NCBI RefSeq assembly: GCF_013520865.1
Contig: NZ_JACDXJ010000001.1
Location: 4,077,501 to 4,141,500 of the forward strand
From: Microvirga mediterraneensis
GTDB lineage: Bacteria; Pseudomonadota; Alphaproteobacteria; Rhizobiales; Beijerinckiaceae
DNA: 64,000 nt
Reading direction: 5' to 3'
The position numbers and the translations under genes were made by a program. Below the pieces are notes generated by a model. It was not told the DNA's origin and searched no databases. It saw nothing but the letters and a program-made list of their open reading frames with translations. Shown one piece after another: positions 47,449-57,600 of the stretch (positions are counted from its first letter, which is position 1; every line of letters starts with the position of its first letter).

Positions 47449-48429
47449 GTGCCCTTCAAGCGTCTCCTGCCTCTGCTTGCCGTTCTTGTGCCCGCCGTCG
47501 CGCAGGCCCAGGGGCTTTCCGGCAATCTCGTCCTCTATACGAGCCAGCCCAACACCGATGCCCAGCAGACCATCGATGCCTTCAAGGCCAAGAATCCGGG
47601 CGTCAACGTCACCTTCGTGCGCGACGGAACGCCGAAGATCCTCGCCAAGCTGAGCGCGGAGTTCGAGGCCGGACAGCCCCGGGCCGACGTGCTGCTGATC
47701 GCCGACAGCGTCACCATGGAGGGCCTGAAGAAGGAAGGCCGGCTTCTGGCGCACGAGAAGGCCGACGTCTCCGCTTACCCGGCGGGCACGCACGACAGCC
47801 AAAAATTCTGGTTCGCCACCAAGCTGATCACCACGGGCATCGCCTACAACACGAAGGCGAGTTTCAAGCCGACCTCGTGGCAGGATCTCACGCGGCCCGA
47901 GGTCAAGGGCCAACTCGTGATGCCGAGCCCGCTCACCTCGGGCGCAGCCCTCATCCATGCCGCGACGCTCACCGGCACCATGGAAGGCGGCTGGAAATAC
48001 TACGAGGCGCTCAAGGACAACGATGCCGTCGCGGGCGGCGGCAACGGCGACGTGCTCAAGCAGGTGGCCGGTGGCCAGAAGCTCTACGGCGTGATCGTCG
48101 ACTACATGCCGATCCGCGAGAAGGCCAAGGGTGCGCCGGTCGAATTCGTGTTCCCGAAGGAAGGCGTCTCGGCGGTGTCCGAACCTGTCGCCATTCTGAA
48201 GAGCGCGAAGAACCCGGATGCCGCCCGCGCCTTCGTCGACTTCCTGCTCTCGAAAGAAGGCCAGGAGCTGGCGCTGAAGCAAGGCTACATCGCGGCTCAT
48301 CCCGCCGTCGCCCTGCCCGAAGGCTATCCAGCGCGCGAGCAGATCAAGGTCATGAGCTTCGACGCCGCCAAGGCGCTCGCGGACGAGACCAGGAACAAGG
48401 CGGCCTTCGCCGATATCTTCGGCCAGTGA
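47449..48429 (+). CDS. ABC transporter periplasmic substrate-binding protein
   Basis: A 326-residue solute-binding protein of the FbpA/iron(III)-like family, cluster D. The signal peptide FKRLLPLLAVLVPAVAQA cleaves near residue 20. The mature start GNLVLYTSQPNTDAQQ, the TITTGIAYNTK-like block near residue 128 and the PSPLTSGAALIHAATL stretch are typical. The adjacent Tyr-Tyr pair that binds iron in FbpA is not seen at its usual place, so the substrate may be a phosphonate, a thiamine-like compound or another small anion. It starts with GTG at 47449. The permease gene overlaps its stop codon. Confidence 0.86.
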   Translation: MPFKRLLPLLAVLVPAVAQAQGLSGNLVLYTSQPNTDAQQTIDAFKAKNPGVNVTFVRDGTPKILAKLSAEFEAGQPRADVLLIADSVTMEGLKKEGRLLAHEKADVSAYPAGTHDSQKFWFATKLITTGIAYNTKASFKPTSWQDLTRPEVKGQLVMPSPLTSGAALIHAATLTGTMEGGWKYYEALKDNDAVAGGGNGDVLKQVAGGQKLYGVIVDYMPIREKAKGAPVEFVFPKEGVSAVSEPVAILKSAKNPDAARAFVDFLLSKEGQELALKQGYIAAHPAVALPEGYPAREQIKVMSFDAAKALADETRNKAAFADIFGQ

Positions 48430-50237
48430 GAGATCGCCTTCAGACCAAGGCATTCCTGGAGCGGGGAGGTTTCGGCCTTCTCGCTCTTGTCGCTTTGCTC
48501 GTGTTCGCCTTCGACGTCCTGCCCGCCCTGCGATTGCTGATCGCCGCGCTCTTTCCGGGTGGCGCCTTCAATCCGGATGCCATGCTCTCCGCGCTCTCCA
48601 GCCGCTCGGCATCGAGCGCGGCCCGCGCGACGCTCGAGACGGCACTCTGGTCGACGCTCCTAGCCCTGCCTCTCGGCACGGCCATGGCGCTCCTCCTCGG
48701 CATCACCGATATCCGCAGGCGTCGCATCGCGTCGTTCCTTTTCGTCCTGTCGGTGATGATCTCGCCCCAGGTGATCGCGCTCGCCTTCCTGCACCTGACG
48801 GGCCCCGCCTCCCCGATCCTGAACGCGCTCGGCCTTGCGCCTGAAGCAGGCAGCGCCAATCCGATGCTCGGGCGCGGAGGCATCATCCTGGTGCTCGGAC
48901 TGCATCACGCGCCGCTCGTCTATGTGGTGATGAACGCGGGTTTGAAGCGCATTCCGCTTGCAGTCGTCGAAGCGGCCCGCATCGATGGCGCGCGGCCCGC
49001 CCGAATCCTGATCGACCACCTGATGCCGTTGCTGCGTCCGCATCTCGTCGGCGCGGCCCTGCTCGCCTTCGTGGCCGGGATCGGCAATTTCGGCATTCCG
49101 GCGCTCCTCGGCGCGCCGGTGAACTACCTGACGCTCCCGGTTCTCATCTACCGGCGTCTGTCGAGTTTCGGCACCGACATGATCGGCGACGTATCGGCCT
49201 TCGGTCTACTCGTCGCGGCGATTGCCATCGTGTGCGTTGCGGCAAGCCAGTTTCTCACGCGCAGGGACGCCGTCCATCTGGAGGACGACACGCCTCTGAA
49301 GCCGTTCTGGTTTCTCAGCCGTGCGCGCGCCACGGCAGAAATTTTCGTCGGCATTGTCCTGACCGCGACACTTCTCCTGCCGATCCTGTCGCTCATGGCA
49401 TCGGCCCTCGTTCCCTCCTACGGCATGCCTCTCTCACTCGCGACGATCACCCTCGACAATTTCGTCGAAGTGCTCGCGCGCCAGGACGTCACGATCCGCG
49501 CCTTCAGGAACTCGCTGTTTTATGCCGGCGGAGCGGCGTTGCTCCTGTCGTTGATCGTCGTGCCGGTCGCCTACGCGTTGATCCGCCTGATGGGCCGATG
49601 GAGGATCCTCGCGGCCTCTCTCATCGAGATCTCCTATGTGCTGCCCGGCATCGTGCTCGCCATCGCGTGCATCCTGCTCTTCCTGAAACCGCTGCCGCTC
49701 GTGCGCGTGTCGCTCTACGCGACGCCGTGGATCATCGTCTTCGCCTATCTGGCCCGGTTCCTGTCGGTGGCGCTGAAACCGGTGCTCGCGGGCATGGCGC
49801 AGGTCGACGTCGCCCAGGAGGAAGCCGCGGCCATCGACGGGGCACGTCTGGCGCAGAGACTCTTCGAAATCGTGATGCCGTCCCTGCTTCCCGCCGCCGT
49901 CGCGGGAGGGCTGATGGCGTTCCTGCTCGCCTTCGGCGAACTCACGGTCTCGGCCCTGCTCTGGTCCGCCGGGACGGAGACCATCGGGGTCGTGCTCTAC
50001 AATCTCGAGGAGGCGGGCCTCGCGAGCCAGGCCTCCGCGGTCGCCATCGTCATCGTCGCCGTGGTGACCGTCGCCATGCTCATTCTTGATGCGCTGGGAG
50101 AGCATCTCCCCGAGGGTGCCCTGCCCTGGCAATGCGAGGAAGAGGCACCCGCGCGCTCAGGCCACGGCCTGGATCGGGCAATGCTTCAAGCCAGCGGCGC
50201 TTCGCAGCTCAAGCCAAGGCCCGCGTTGAGCGCGTGA
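48426..50237 (+). CDS. Fused two-domain ABC transporter permease
   Basis: A 603-residue inner-membrane permease with two homologous BPD_transp_1 halves and about twelve membrane helices. Each half has an EAA loop for the ATPase: AVVEAARIDGARPARIL in the N-terminal half and AQEEAAAIDGARLAQRL in the C-terminal half. This FbpB-like fused architecture matches the preceding iron-type binding protein. The GTG start overlaps that gene's TGA (GTGA), indicating coupled translation. No ATP-binding subunit gene follows: the next gene is on the other strand. The importer must therefore borrow an ATPase encoded elsewhere. Confidence 0.88.
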   Translation: MRDRLQTKAFLERGGFGLLALVALLVFAFDVLPALRLLIAALFPGGAFNPDAMLSALSSRSASSAARATLETALWSTLLALPLGTAMALLLGITDIRRRRIASFLFVLSVMISPQVIALAFLHLTGPASPILNALGLAPEAGSANPMLGRGGIILVLGLHHAPLVYVVMNAGLKRIPLAVVEAARIDGARPARILIDHLMPLLRPHLVGAALLAFVAGIGNFGIPALLGAPVNYLTLPVLIYRRLSSFGTDMIGDVSAFGLLVAAIAIVCVAASQFLTRRDAVHLEDDTPLKPFWFLSRARATAEIFVGIVLTATLLLPILSLMASALVPSYGMPLSLATITLDNFVEVLARQDVTIRAFRNSLFYAGGAALLLSLIVVPVAYALIRLMGRWRILAASLIEISYVLPGIVLAIACILLFLKPLPLVRVSLYATPWIIVFAYLARFLSVALKPVLAGMAQVDVAQEEAAAIDGARLAQRLFEIVMPSLLPAAVAGGLMAFLLAFGELTVSALLWSAGTETIGVVLYNLEEAGLASQASAVAIVIVAVVTVAMLILDALGEHLPEGALPWQCEEEAPARSGHGLDRAMLQASGASQLKPRPALSA

Positions 50238-50261
50238 ACAATCCCAGCCGGAATGGTCCGG

Positions 50262-51122
50262 TCAGGACGTCCCCGACCTGCCATGAGCGCCGAGCCACTC
50301 CAGCAACTCAGCATCGAACAGATCGCTCTCCTCGAGCTGCGGTGTATGCCCGCTCTTCTCGAAGACGCGCACGGTCAAATCCTTGAAGCTTCCGCGATAC
50401 GGGTCCCATGTCGCATAGGGGGCAACAAGATAATCGTAGCGTCCAAGAGCCAGAAAGACCGGGATATCGACGGTCTCGAGTCCCTGGCTGATATCGAGGT
50501 CACGGAAGGTCTCGCCCCAGAGGTGATCGAAGACGGGCATGTTCACGTGGACGCCTTCCCAGAGCGGCCCCGCATCGTATTGGTAGTCGTACCAGCTCTT
50601 AGCGCCGAGGCGGATGCAGAAGGTGATGAAGCGTTTTTTCGGCTCGGCTTCGATCTCGGCGGGCAGAAGCGCGAGGTCGCTCGCGAGCTTCGCCTTCCTG
50701 TCGGGACAGACGGATTCCCGCCAGTACCGCTCCGATTCCTCCTGATGCGCAGCGCTGTGGCTCGGCCCCGTGCCGATCATCACGACGTCGGATACATGCT
50801 GGGGATAGCGCTTGGCGTATTCCAGCGCCATGTAGCCGTGACCAGAATGGCCAATGACAATGACCTTCTCGTGCCCGAAATGACGCCTCGCCAGCTCGAT
50901 ATCGTCAAGCACGACGTCAAGGCTGTATTCGGCGGGCTGCAAATCCTTCGCCCTCTTTGCGAAGCCGCGATGGTCGACGAAAATCATCTGAAGCGATCGG
51001 CGCAAGGTCTGCGAGAAGACGCGTGGGTAATAGACTGCGCTGCCGATCACGATGGCGGGCCTGCCCTGCCCCTCGACCACATAGGCCAACTCGAAGCCAT
51101 CGGATGGAATGATGCCGTGCAT
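50262..51122 (-). CDS. Alpha/beta hydrolase
   Basis: A 286-residue alpha/beta-fold hydrolase. The nucleophile elbow is GHSGHG near residue 97. The oxyanion region GSAVYYPRVFS is near 27. The acid is probably in LALGRYDYL near 229, and the base His in KSGHTPQLEE near 259. The family covers proline iminopeptidases, haloalkane dehalogenases and many esterases; the closest visible pattern is the proline iminopeptidase-like group, but no exact substrate is given by the sequence. It is convergent with the ABC permease (25-base gap) and lies beside a divergent LysR regulator at 51330 that could control it. Confidence 0.87.
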   Translation of the reverse strand: MHGIIPSDGFELAYVVEGQGRPAIVIGSAVYYPRVFSQTLRRSLQMIFVDHRGFAKRAKDLQPAEYSLDVVLDDIELARRHFGHEKVIVIGHSGHGYMALEYAKRYPQHVSDVVMIGTGPSHSAAHQEESERYWRESVCPDRKAKLASDLALLPAEIEAEPKKRFITFCIRLGAKSWYDYQYDAGPLWEGVHVNMPVFDHLWGETFRDLDISQGLETVDIPVFLALGRYDYLVAPYATWDPYRGSFKDLTVRVFEKSGHTPQLEESDLFDAELLEWLGAHGRSGTS

Positions 51123-51329
51123 GTCGCCGTTCCCGGACGCGAAAAACCTGGGTGGTTTCCCACGAAAGCTCTCGGCTTGTGAAGTCCCCCCACCCCTTCA
51201 CGCGTGAACGGCACTCTTATGAGCATGTGCGGCTGCGGAAAAGGTGACTTCGAGCGATGGTGGGCTCGTCCCCAGGCCACCGGAACATCCCCCTATGCCG
51301 AACCCGGTCCAACGCTTTAGCATCCTGTC

Positions 51330-52226
51330 ATGGCTTCTTCGTCTCTCGACCCCGTCCGCCCCGCCTTCGTCGAACCGTCCTGGGACGATTTGCGGATCTT
51401 TCTCGCCGTGGTGGCTCATGGATCGATGAACAGCGCCGCGAAGGCACTCGGCCAGAGCCAGCCGACCGTCGCTCGGCGCATCAAGGTGCTGGAGGACGCG
51501 CTGGGCCTCTCCCTCTTCCAGCGCGGGCCGAACAATCTCGAGCTGACGGAAGCAGGCCAGGCCATCCTCGAGGCGGCGAGTCCCATGGGCGACGCGGCCG
51601 CCGTCGTGTCGCGGACGGCCGCCGCCTACAGGCCCGATCCCGACGCGCCGGTGCGGATCACGGCCACCGCCTCGGTGACCCTGTTCCTGTCCCTCTACGC
51701 GGCCCAGCTGCACGAAGCGGCGGCGCCGGTGGAAATCGCCTATATCCCGACGCGCCGCCGACTCGATCTCGCCTCCGGCGAGGCCGATATCGGCCTGCGG
51801 ATGCGCAACCTGCCGGAGGGGACGGACGATCTCGTGGCGCGGAAAATCGGCCAGATCGCCTTCGCCATCTATGCCCGCACGGACAATCCCACGGCGGTCA
51901 TCGCGCCGCCGGAGGACCCGACGCTCTCCCGCCAGGCCGCCTACGTGGCCGAGTTCGCCCAGGGACGCACCATCGTGGCGCGGATCGGCGACATGCCGAT
52001 CCGCTATCAGGCGGCCAAAGCAGGCCTCGGCGCCGCCTTCCTGCCCTGCTGGCTCGGCGATTCGGACCCCAGCCTCATCCAGATCACGAAGCCGGAGGGC
52101 GACCTGATCGAGGACGTCTTCCTCGTCATGCACCGCCGCAGCCGAAACCGTCCCAACGTGACGCGGGTGGCGAATGCCTTGGCTGCGCTGTTCAAGAAGA
52201 ACCACAAGGCGCTGGTGGGCACCTGA
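51330..52226 (+). CDS. LysR family transcriptional regulator
   Basis: A 298-residue LysR-type regulator. The winged helix-turn-helix contains AHGSMNSAAKALGQSQPTVA near residues 29-48 and LFQRGPNNLELTEAGQAIL following. The effector-binding domain starts near residue 107 (VRITATASVTLF). It is divergent from the alpha/beta hydrolase gene across about 207 bases, so that gene is a likely target. Its TGA stop is directly followed by the stop codon of convergent mutY, with no spacer. I saw no T-N11-A dyad strong enough to name in the divergent gap. Confidence 0.88.
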   Translation: MASSSLDPVRPAFVEPSWDDLRIFLAVVAHGSMNSAAKALGQSQPTVARRIKVLEDALGLSLFQRGPNNLELTEAGQAILEAASPMGDAAAVVSRTAAAYRPDPDAPVRITATASVTLFLSLYAAQLHEAAAPVEIAYIPTRRRLDLASGEADIGLRMRNLPEGTDDLVARKIGQIAFAIYARTDNPTAVIAPPEDPTLSRQAAYVAEFAQGRTIVARIGDMPIRYQAAKAGLGAAFLPCWLGDSDPSLIQITKPEGDLIEDVFLVMHRRSRNRPNVTRVANALAALFKKNHKALVGT

Positions 52227-53330
52227 TCAATCCTTCGCGGATGCCTTCGCCTTCCCGCCCGGGATCTCCCCCAGCGCATGCACCAGCACCTTCTTCATGG
52301 CGCCGGGCAGCGCCTCCTCGTGCAGTTGGAGGCGCGGAGTCCAGCGCATGTCCTCGGGGGCCGGCGTTCCCTTGGCGACCTTGGCGAACAGAACCGTGAG
52401 CTCCAGCGGGAAATGGGTGAAGACGTGTTTCACCGTGCCCGGCAGGCGCTGCCAGCGCGCCTCGATGGGCGCGTCGAGCACGGCGCGGGAGGGTTGATAA
52501 TCCGGCTCCCAGGTGCTCGTCGGCGGCTCGGCCATGCCGCCGAGAAGCCCCTGCGGCGGACGGGTGCGGAGCAGGATGGTGTCGTCGGCGCGCAGGACCA
52601 CGAAGGCCGCGCCCTTGCGCAGCTGCCCGGTCTCCTTCTTCTGCTTCTTCGGAAAGGTCTCCTGCAGGCCCTCGGCCCGAGCCCTGCAGGGCACCATCCA
52701 GGGGCAGAGCGCGCAGGCCGGACGCTTGGGCGTGCAGATGGTGGCGCCGAGATCCATGACGGCTTGGGCGAAATCGCCCGGCCGGTCCGCCGGCACCAGC
52801 TCCTCGGTGAGGGAGCGGATCAGGGGCTTGGCTTTCGGCAACGCCTCCTCGACCATGAAGATGCGGGACATCACCCGCTCCACGTTGCCGTCCACGGCGG
52901 CCGCCTTCTGGTCGAACGCGATGGCAGCCACGGCCGCCGCCGTATAGGCGCCGATGCCGGGGAGTTTCAGAAGCTCCGCCTCCGTGCCCGGAAAGAGCCC
53001 GCCATGCTTCTCCACGACCGCCTTGGCGCAGGCATGAAGGTTTCGGGCCCGGGAATAATAGCCGAGCCCCGCCCAGGCCTGCATGACCGCGTCGGAAGGG
53101 GCTTCCGCGAGGGCCTCCACGGTCGGGAAGCGCTCCAGGAAATTCAGGTAATAGGGCCTGACCGCCGTCACCGTCGTCTGCTGCAACATGATCTCGGACA
53201 GCCAGACCCGGTAGGGATCCGCCGTCACGCCCGGCTTGGCGCGCCACGGCAGGTCCCGCCGGTGACGGTCGTACCAGGCGAGGAGATCCTGCGGGTCGGG
53301 CTTGGTCGCGCTCGGAGCGGGCGTTAACAT
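52227..53330 (-). CDS. mutY: A/G-specific adenine glycosylase
   Basis: A 367-residue base-excision repair enzyme that removes A opposite 8-oxoG. It has the catalytic Glu in SEIMLQQTTV near residue 46, the helix-hairpin-helix LPGIGAYTAAAVAAIAF near 123, and the catalytic Asp in AVDGNVERV near 147. The 4Fe-4S ligands CTPKRPACALCPWMVPC near 200 have spacing C-x6-C-x2-C-x5-C. The C-terminal ~125 residues are the NUDIX-like 8-oxoG recognition domain (FVVLRADDTILLRTRPP, then LLGGMAEPP). All key residues are intact. It is divergent from the DciA-like gene with 77 bases between the starts. Confidence 0.97.
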   Translation of the reverse strand: MLTPAPSATKPDPQDLLAWYDRHRRDLPWRAKPGVTADPYRVWLSEIMLQQTTVTAVRPYYLNFLERFPTVEALAEAPSDAVMQAWAGLGYYSRARNLHACAKAVVEKHGGLFPGTEAELLKLPGIGAYTAAAVAAIAFDQKAAAVDGNVERVMSRIFMVEEALPKAKPLIRSLTEELVPADRPGDFAQAVMDLGATICTPKRPACALCPWMVPCRARAEGLQETFPKKQKKETGQLRKGAAFVVLRADDTILLRTRPPQGLLGGMAEPPTSTWEPDYQPSRAVLDAPIEARWQRLPGTVKHVFTHFPLELTVLFAKVAKGTPAPEDMRWTPRLQLHEEALPGAMKKVLVHALGEIPGGKAKASAKD

Positions 53331-53407
53331 GGGATTCGGAATAGCGTTCTACACGGAATATTCCAACGCGGCTTTTGGACATTCAACATGAGACGACCGA
53401 GGCGACA

Positions 53408-53917
53408 GTGAGACGTCCAAGACCTTTGGCCCGCCCCCTTGCCGAGTTTCTCGACGTCTGCCTGTCTCCCAGCCTGGCGGCGCAAGGCTTTGCGACCTCC
53501 GACATCATCATGGCCTGGCCCGATATCGTCGGCGAGCGGCTCTCCGCCTTCACCCAGCCGCTCAAGATCGAGTGGAAGCGCAAAGCCCCCCATGCCGACC
53601 CAGAGGCGCGGCCCGATCCGGCGACCCTCGTGATCCGGGTCGAGAGCGCCTTCGCCCTCGAACTCCAGCATCTGGCCCCGACCGTCATCGACCGGGTGAA
53701 CACCTATTACGGCTGGCGCTGCATCGGAAAGCTGGTGCTGAAACAAGGGCCCGTGCGGCGGGTTGAGAAGAAGCGCCCGCCCCCCCGAGCCCTCACCCCC
53801 GCCGAGAGGGACAAGGTGGACCGGGCCGTCGGGCCGATCGAGGAGGAATCCTTGAAGGCGGCGCTCGACCGACTGGGCCAGGCGATCGTCAGCTCCGGTT
53901 CACGCACGAAAGCGTGA
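53408..53917 (+). CDS. DUF721/DciA-like protein
   Basis: A protein of about 169 residues with a DUF721 domain (DciA family, which loads replicative helicase DnaB in bacteria lacking DnaC). Residues ~15-115 show the domain: FATSDIIMAWPDIVGERLSAF, VRVESAFALELQHL-like VIRVESAFALELQHL, and INTYYGWRCIG-like VNTYYGWRCIGKLVL. The C-terminal ~60 residues are Lys/Pro-rich and charged. The GTG at 53408 with GAGG five bases upstream is preferred; TTG at 53375 is in frame too. The DciA role is a family inference, since only some DUF721 proteins are tested. Confidence 0.85.
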   Translation: MRRPRPLARPLAEFLDVCLSPSLAAQGFATSDIIMAWPDIVGERLSAFTQPLKIEWKRKAPHADPEARPDPATLVIRVESAFALELQHLAPTVIDRVNTYYGWRCIGKLVLKQGPVRRVEKKRPPPRALTPAERDKVDRAVGPIEEESLKAALDRLGQAIVSSGSRTKA

Positions 53918-53989
53918 GATATTGGGCGCTTGCCTCCAAGGCCAAGTCATTCTACCGCAGGACGAAATCTCTTCAGGAGCTTCCCCACG

Positions 53990-54628
53990 ATGATCACCCG
54001 GCGTCAGACGCTTCAGCTTCTCGGAACCGCAGCCGCGACCGTCTATCTCGGCATGAGCCTTCCGGCGCTTGCCCAAAACGTGTCCGCCCAGGACCTCGCG
54101 GTCCAGGGACCCATGGGCGATATCGCCCTCGGCCCCGCCGACGCCAAGGTGACGATCATCGAGTATGCCTCGATGACCTGCTCCCATTGCGCCCATTTCC
54201 ATGCCACGACCTGGCCCGAGCTGAAGAAGCGGTACATCGATACCGGCAAGGTCCGCTTCGTGCTGCGCGAATTCCCGCTCGATCCCTTGGCCACGGCCGG
54301 TTTCATGCTCGCCCGCTGCGACGGCAAGGACAAGTACTACCCGATCACGGACCTGCTCTTCGACCAGCAGAAGAACTGGGCCTTCGTCGACAAACCCCTC
54401 GATGCTCTCCGGGCCATGCTGAAGCAGGCAGGTTTTTCACAGGAAAAATTTGATGCTTGCCTCAAGGACCAGAAACTATATGACGCAGTCAACGCGGTGA
54501 AGAACCGGGCTATGGAGCAGTTCAAGGTGGACTCCACGCCTACTTTCTTCATCAATGGTCAGCGCCATCCTGGAAGCCTGTCGATCGATGAGCTTGAGAA
54601 GATCATCAAGCCGATGCTGGGCGAATAA
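53990..54628 (+). CDS. DsbA family thioredoxin-fold protein with Tat-like signal
   Basis: A 212-residue exported thiol oxidoreductase. The signal MITRRQTLQLLGTAAATVYL carries a twin arginine and ends ALAQ near residue 29. The active-site CSHC is at about residues 64-67, with the cis-Pro motif in DSTPTFFING near residue 180. Between them is a four-helix insert. It belongs to the DsbA_4/Com1-like group, which includes periplasmic oxidases and disulfide isomerases; which role it plays is unclear. AGGAG precedes the ATG at 53990. It lies 72 bases after the DciA-like gene and 45 bases before smc, so the three are probably co-transcribed. Confidence 0.91.
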   Translation: MITRRQTLQLLGTAAATVYLGMSLPALAQNVSAQDLAVQGPMGDIALGPADAKVTIIEYASMTCSHCAHFHATTWPELKKRYIDTGKVRFVLREFPLDPLATAGFMLARCDGKDKYYPITDLLFDQQKNWAFVDKPLDALRAMLKQAGFSQEKFDACLKDQKLYDAVNAVKNRAMEQFKVDSTPTFFINGQRHPGSLSIDELEKIIKPMLGE

Positions 54629-54673
54629 GCCCCTGAACCCTGCCTCCATGAGGCGGGACGGAAAGGCGCGTCC

Positions 54674-57600
54674 ATGAAGCTGACGCGCCTTCGCATTGCC
54701 GGCTTCAAGACCTTCGTCGAGCCGACCGACTTCCTGATCGAGCCGGGCCTGACCGGCGTCGTCGGGCCGAATGGCTGCGGCAAGTCCAACCTCGTCGAGG
54801 CCCTGCGCTGGGTCATGGGGGAGAACTCCCACAAGAACATGCGCGCCACGGGAATGGACGACGTCATCTTCTCCGGCTCCGGCAACCGCCCGGCCCGTAA
54901 CTGGGCCGAGGTGATGCTCACCATCGACAACATGGAGCGCACGGCCCCGGCCGCCTTCAACGACACCGATCTCCTGGAGATCTCGCGCAAGATCGAGCGC
55001 GAGGAAGGCTCGACCTATCGGGTCAACGGCAAGGAAGTCCGCGCCCGCGACGTGCAGATCCTGTTCGCGGATGCGGCGACCGGCGCCCGGTCTCCGGCCC
55101 TCGTCCGCCAGGGCCAGATCAGCGAGATCATTTCCGCCAAGCCCCAGGCCCGCCGCCGCATCCTGGAAGATGCCGCCGGCATCGCGGGCCTCCACGCCCG
55201 CCGGCACGAGGCGGAGCTGCGCCTCAAGGCCGCCGAGGACAACCTCGTCCGCGTCGAGGACGTGATCCGCGAGCTGGAGAGCCAGATCGAGAGCCTGAAG
55301 CGCCAGGGCCGGCAGGCCTCCCGCTACAAGAACCTCTCGTCCGAGATCCGTCGCCTCGAAGCCCTGATGTACGCCATCAGCTTCGCCGAGGCCCGCGAGC
55401 AGGCCGCCACCGCCGAACGGCAGGTCGCCGAGGATCTCAAAGCCGTCGCCGACGCCACCGAGGAGCAGACCCGGGCCGCCACCGCCCAGGCCGTCGCCGC
55501 CCATGGCCTGCCGGCCCTGCGCCAGGCGGAGGCCGCCGCCGCGGCCGCCCTGCAGCGCCTGACCCATGCCCGCAACGAGCTCGAATCGGAAGAGCGCCGC
55601 TCCAAGGAGCGCGTCGTCGAGCTGGAACGCCATATCGGCGATCTGAACCGCGATCTCGCCCGCGAGGCGGCGCAGCGCACGGATGCCCAGGCGACCATCG
55701 AGCGGCTTCAGTCCGAGGCCGACGAGATCGCGCTCACCACAGACGGGGCGGACGACGTCCGCGCCGAGGCCGAGGAGCGCCTACAGACCGCTGAAGCCGA
55801 GCTGGCGGAAGCCGAAGCGGCCTTGAGCGCCCTTCAGGCCCAGACCTCCGACCTCAATGCCCGCCGCGCCGCCCTGGAACGCGCCGTGCGCGAGGAAATG
55901 GAGCGCGCCTCCCGCTTCCGTTCCGAGAAGGAGCGGCTCGAGCGCGAGATCGCCGCCCTCTCCGGCACGCCGGAGGACGGCCTCTCCCTCGACGACCTGC
56001 GCGAGGAAGCCGCGATGGCGGAAGAGACCGCCCAGGGCGCCGAAGAGGCGGTGATCGAGGCGCGCGAGACCCTGTCCGCTGCCCGAGAGGCCGAAACCCG
56101 CCTGCGACAGCCCCTCAACGAGGCCGAGCGGACGGCCCAGCGCCTGGAAACCGAGGCGCGCACGCTCGCCAAGCTCGTCACTTCCGCGACCAGCGACCTC
56201 TGGCCTCCGGCGGTCGACCAGATCACGGTCAGGAAAGGCTACGAGACGGCTTTGGGCGCGGCCCTCGGGGACGATCTCGAAGCCTCGGTCAACCCGACCG
56301 CTCCGCACCATTGGGCCGAGACCCAAGGGGGTGCGGACGATCCGGCTCTGCCGGAGGGCGTCATGTCCCTGGCGGATCTCGCCCAGGCACCGTCCCAGCT
56401 TCAGCGCCGCCTGCGCCAGATCGGCGTGGTGAGCAAAGCCGACGGCCTGCGCCTGCGCGGCCTCCTGAAGCCCGGCCAGCGTCTCGTCACCGAAGAAGGC
56501 GATCTCTGGCGCTGGGACGGCTTCACGGCCGCCGCCGAGGCTCCCTCTCCGGCCGCCCGTCGCCTGGCGGAGAAGAATCGCCTCGGCGATCTGGAGCGCG
56601 AGGCCGCTGCGGCCCGCGAACAGGCCGAACATCTGCGCCATGAGGCGGAAGCAGCCCTCGAGGCCGTCCGCAAGGCCGCCTCCCACGAAATGCAGGCCAT
56701 CGAGGCCGCGCGCCAGACCCGGCAGGCGCTCGACGCCGCCCGGACCAGGCTGACCGCCGCCGAGCGCAAGGAGGCCGAACTCGGCCAGCGCCGCTCGGCC
56801 CTGCAGGAGGGCCTCGCCCGCCTGTCCGACAGCGAGGCGGAGTCCCTGGAGCGCGTGCAGGATGCGCAAGGCGCCCTGCAGGACCTCGCCCCCGCGCCGG
56901 ATCTCGAAAGTCGCCTGCTCGAAGAGCGCACCCGGGTGGCGGAACGCCGGGCTGCCGCGTCAGAGGCTCGCGCCGCCCTCCAGTCCCTCATGCACGAGGG
57001 AGAGCTGCGCCGCCGCAGGCAGGAATCGATCGCCGCCGATATCCGCCTCTGGACCGAGCGTGCCGCCCGCGCGGCCAAGGCATTCGAGGATCTGGGCGAG
57101 CGCCTGGAGCGCGCCCAGGACGAGCACCAGCGCCTGCTGGAGGCTCCCGATACCTACCTTCAGCGGCGCCGTGCCCTCCTTTCCGAGGTCGAGCAGGCCG
57201 AGGCGAAGCGCAAGGAAGCCGCCGACCACCTCGCCGATGCGGAGACGAGTCTCGCCGAGTCGGACCGGGCCGCCCGCGCGGCCCTGGAGGCTCTGTCGGC
57301 CGCCCGCGAGGCCCGCGCCGGTTCGCAGGCCCGTCACGAGGCCGCCGTCGCACGTCTCGCCGAGATCACCCGCAACATCGCCGAGAATCTGGAGACGACG
57401 CCGGCCGGCCTCATCGAACTCGCGGGCCTGAAGGAAGGATTCGAGCTGCCCTCCCATGGCGAGATCGAATCCAAGCTTCATTCCCTCAAGAACGACCGGG
57501 AACGCCTCGGCGCCGTGAACCTGCGCGCCGACGAGGAACTGACGGAACTCGAGACCAAGTACAACGGCATCGCCGGCGAGCGGGACGACCTTGTCGAGGC

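Noticed and set aside
47449..48429. Firm naming as ferric-iron binding protein FbpA
   Set aside because: The expected adjacent Tyr pair for iron is not seen at the usual position, so the substrate is left open.
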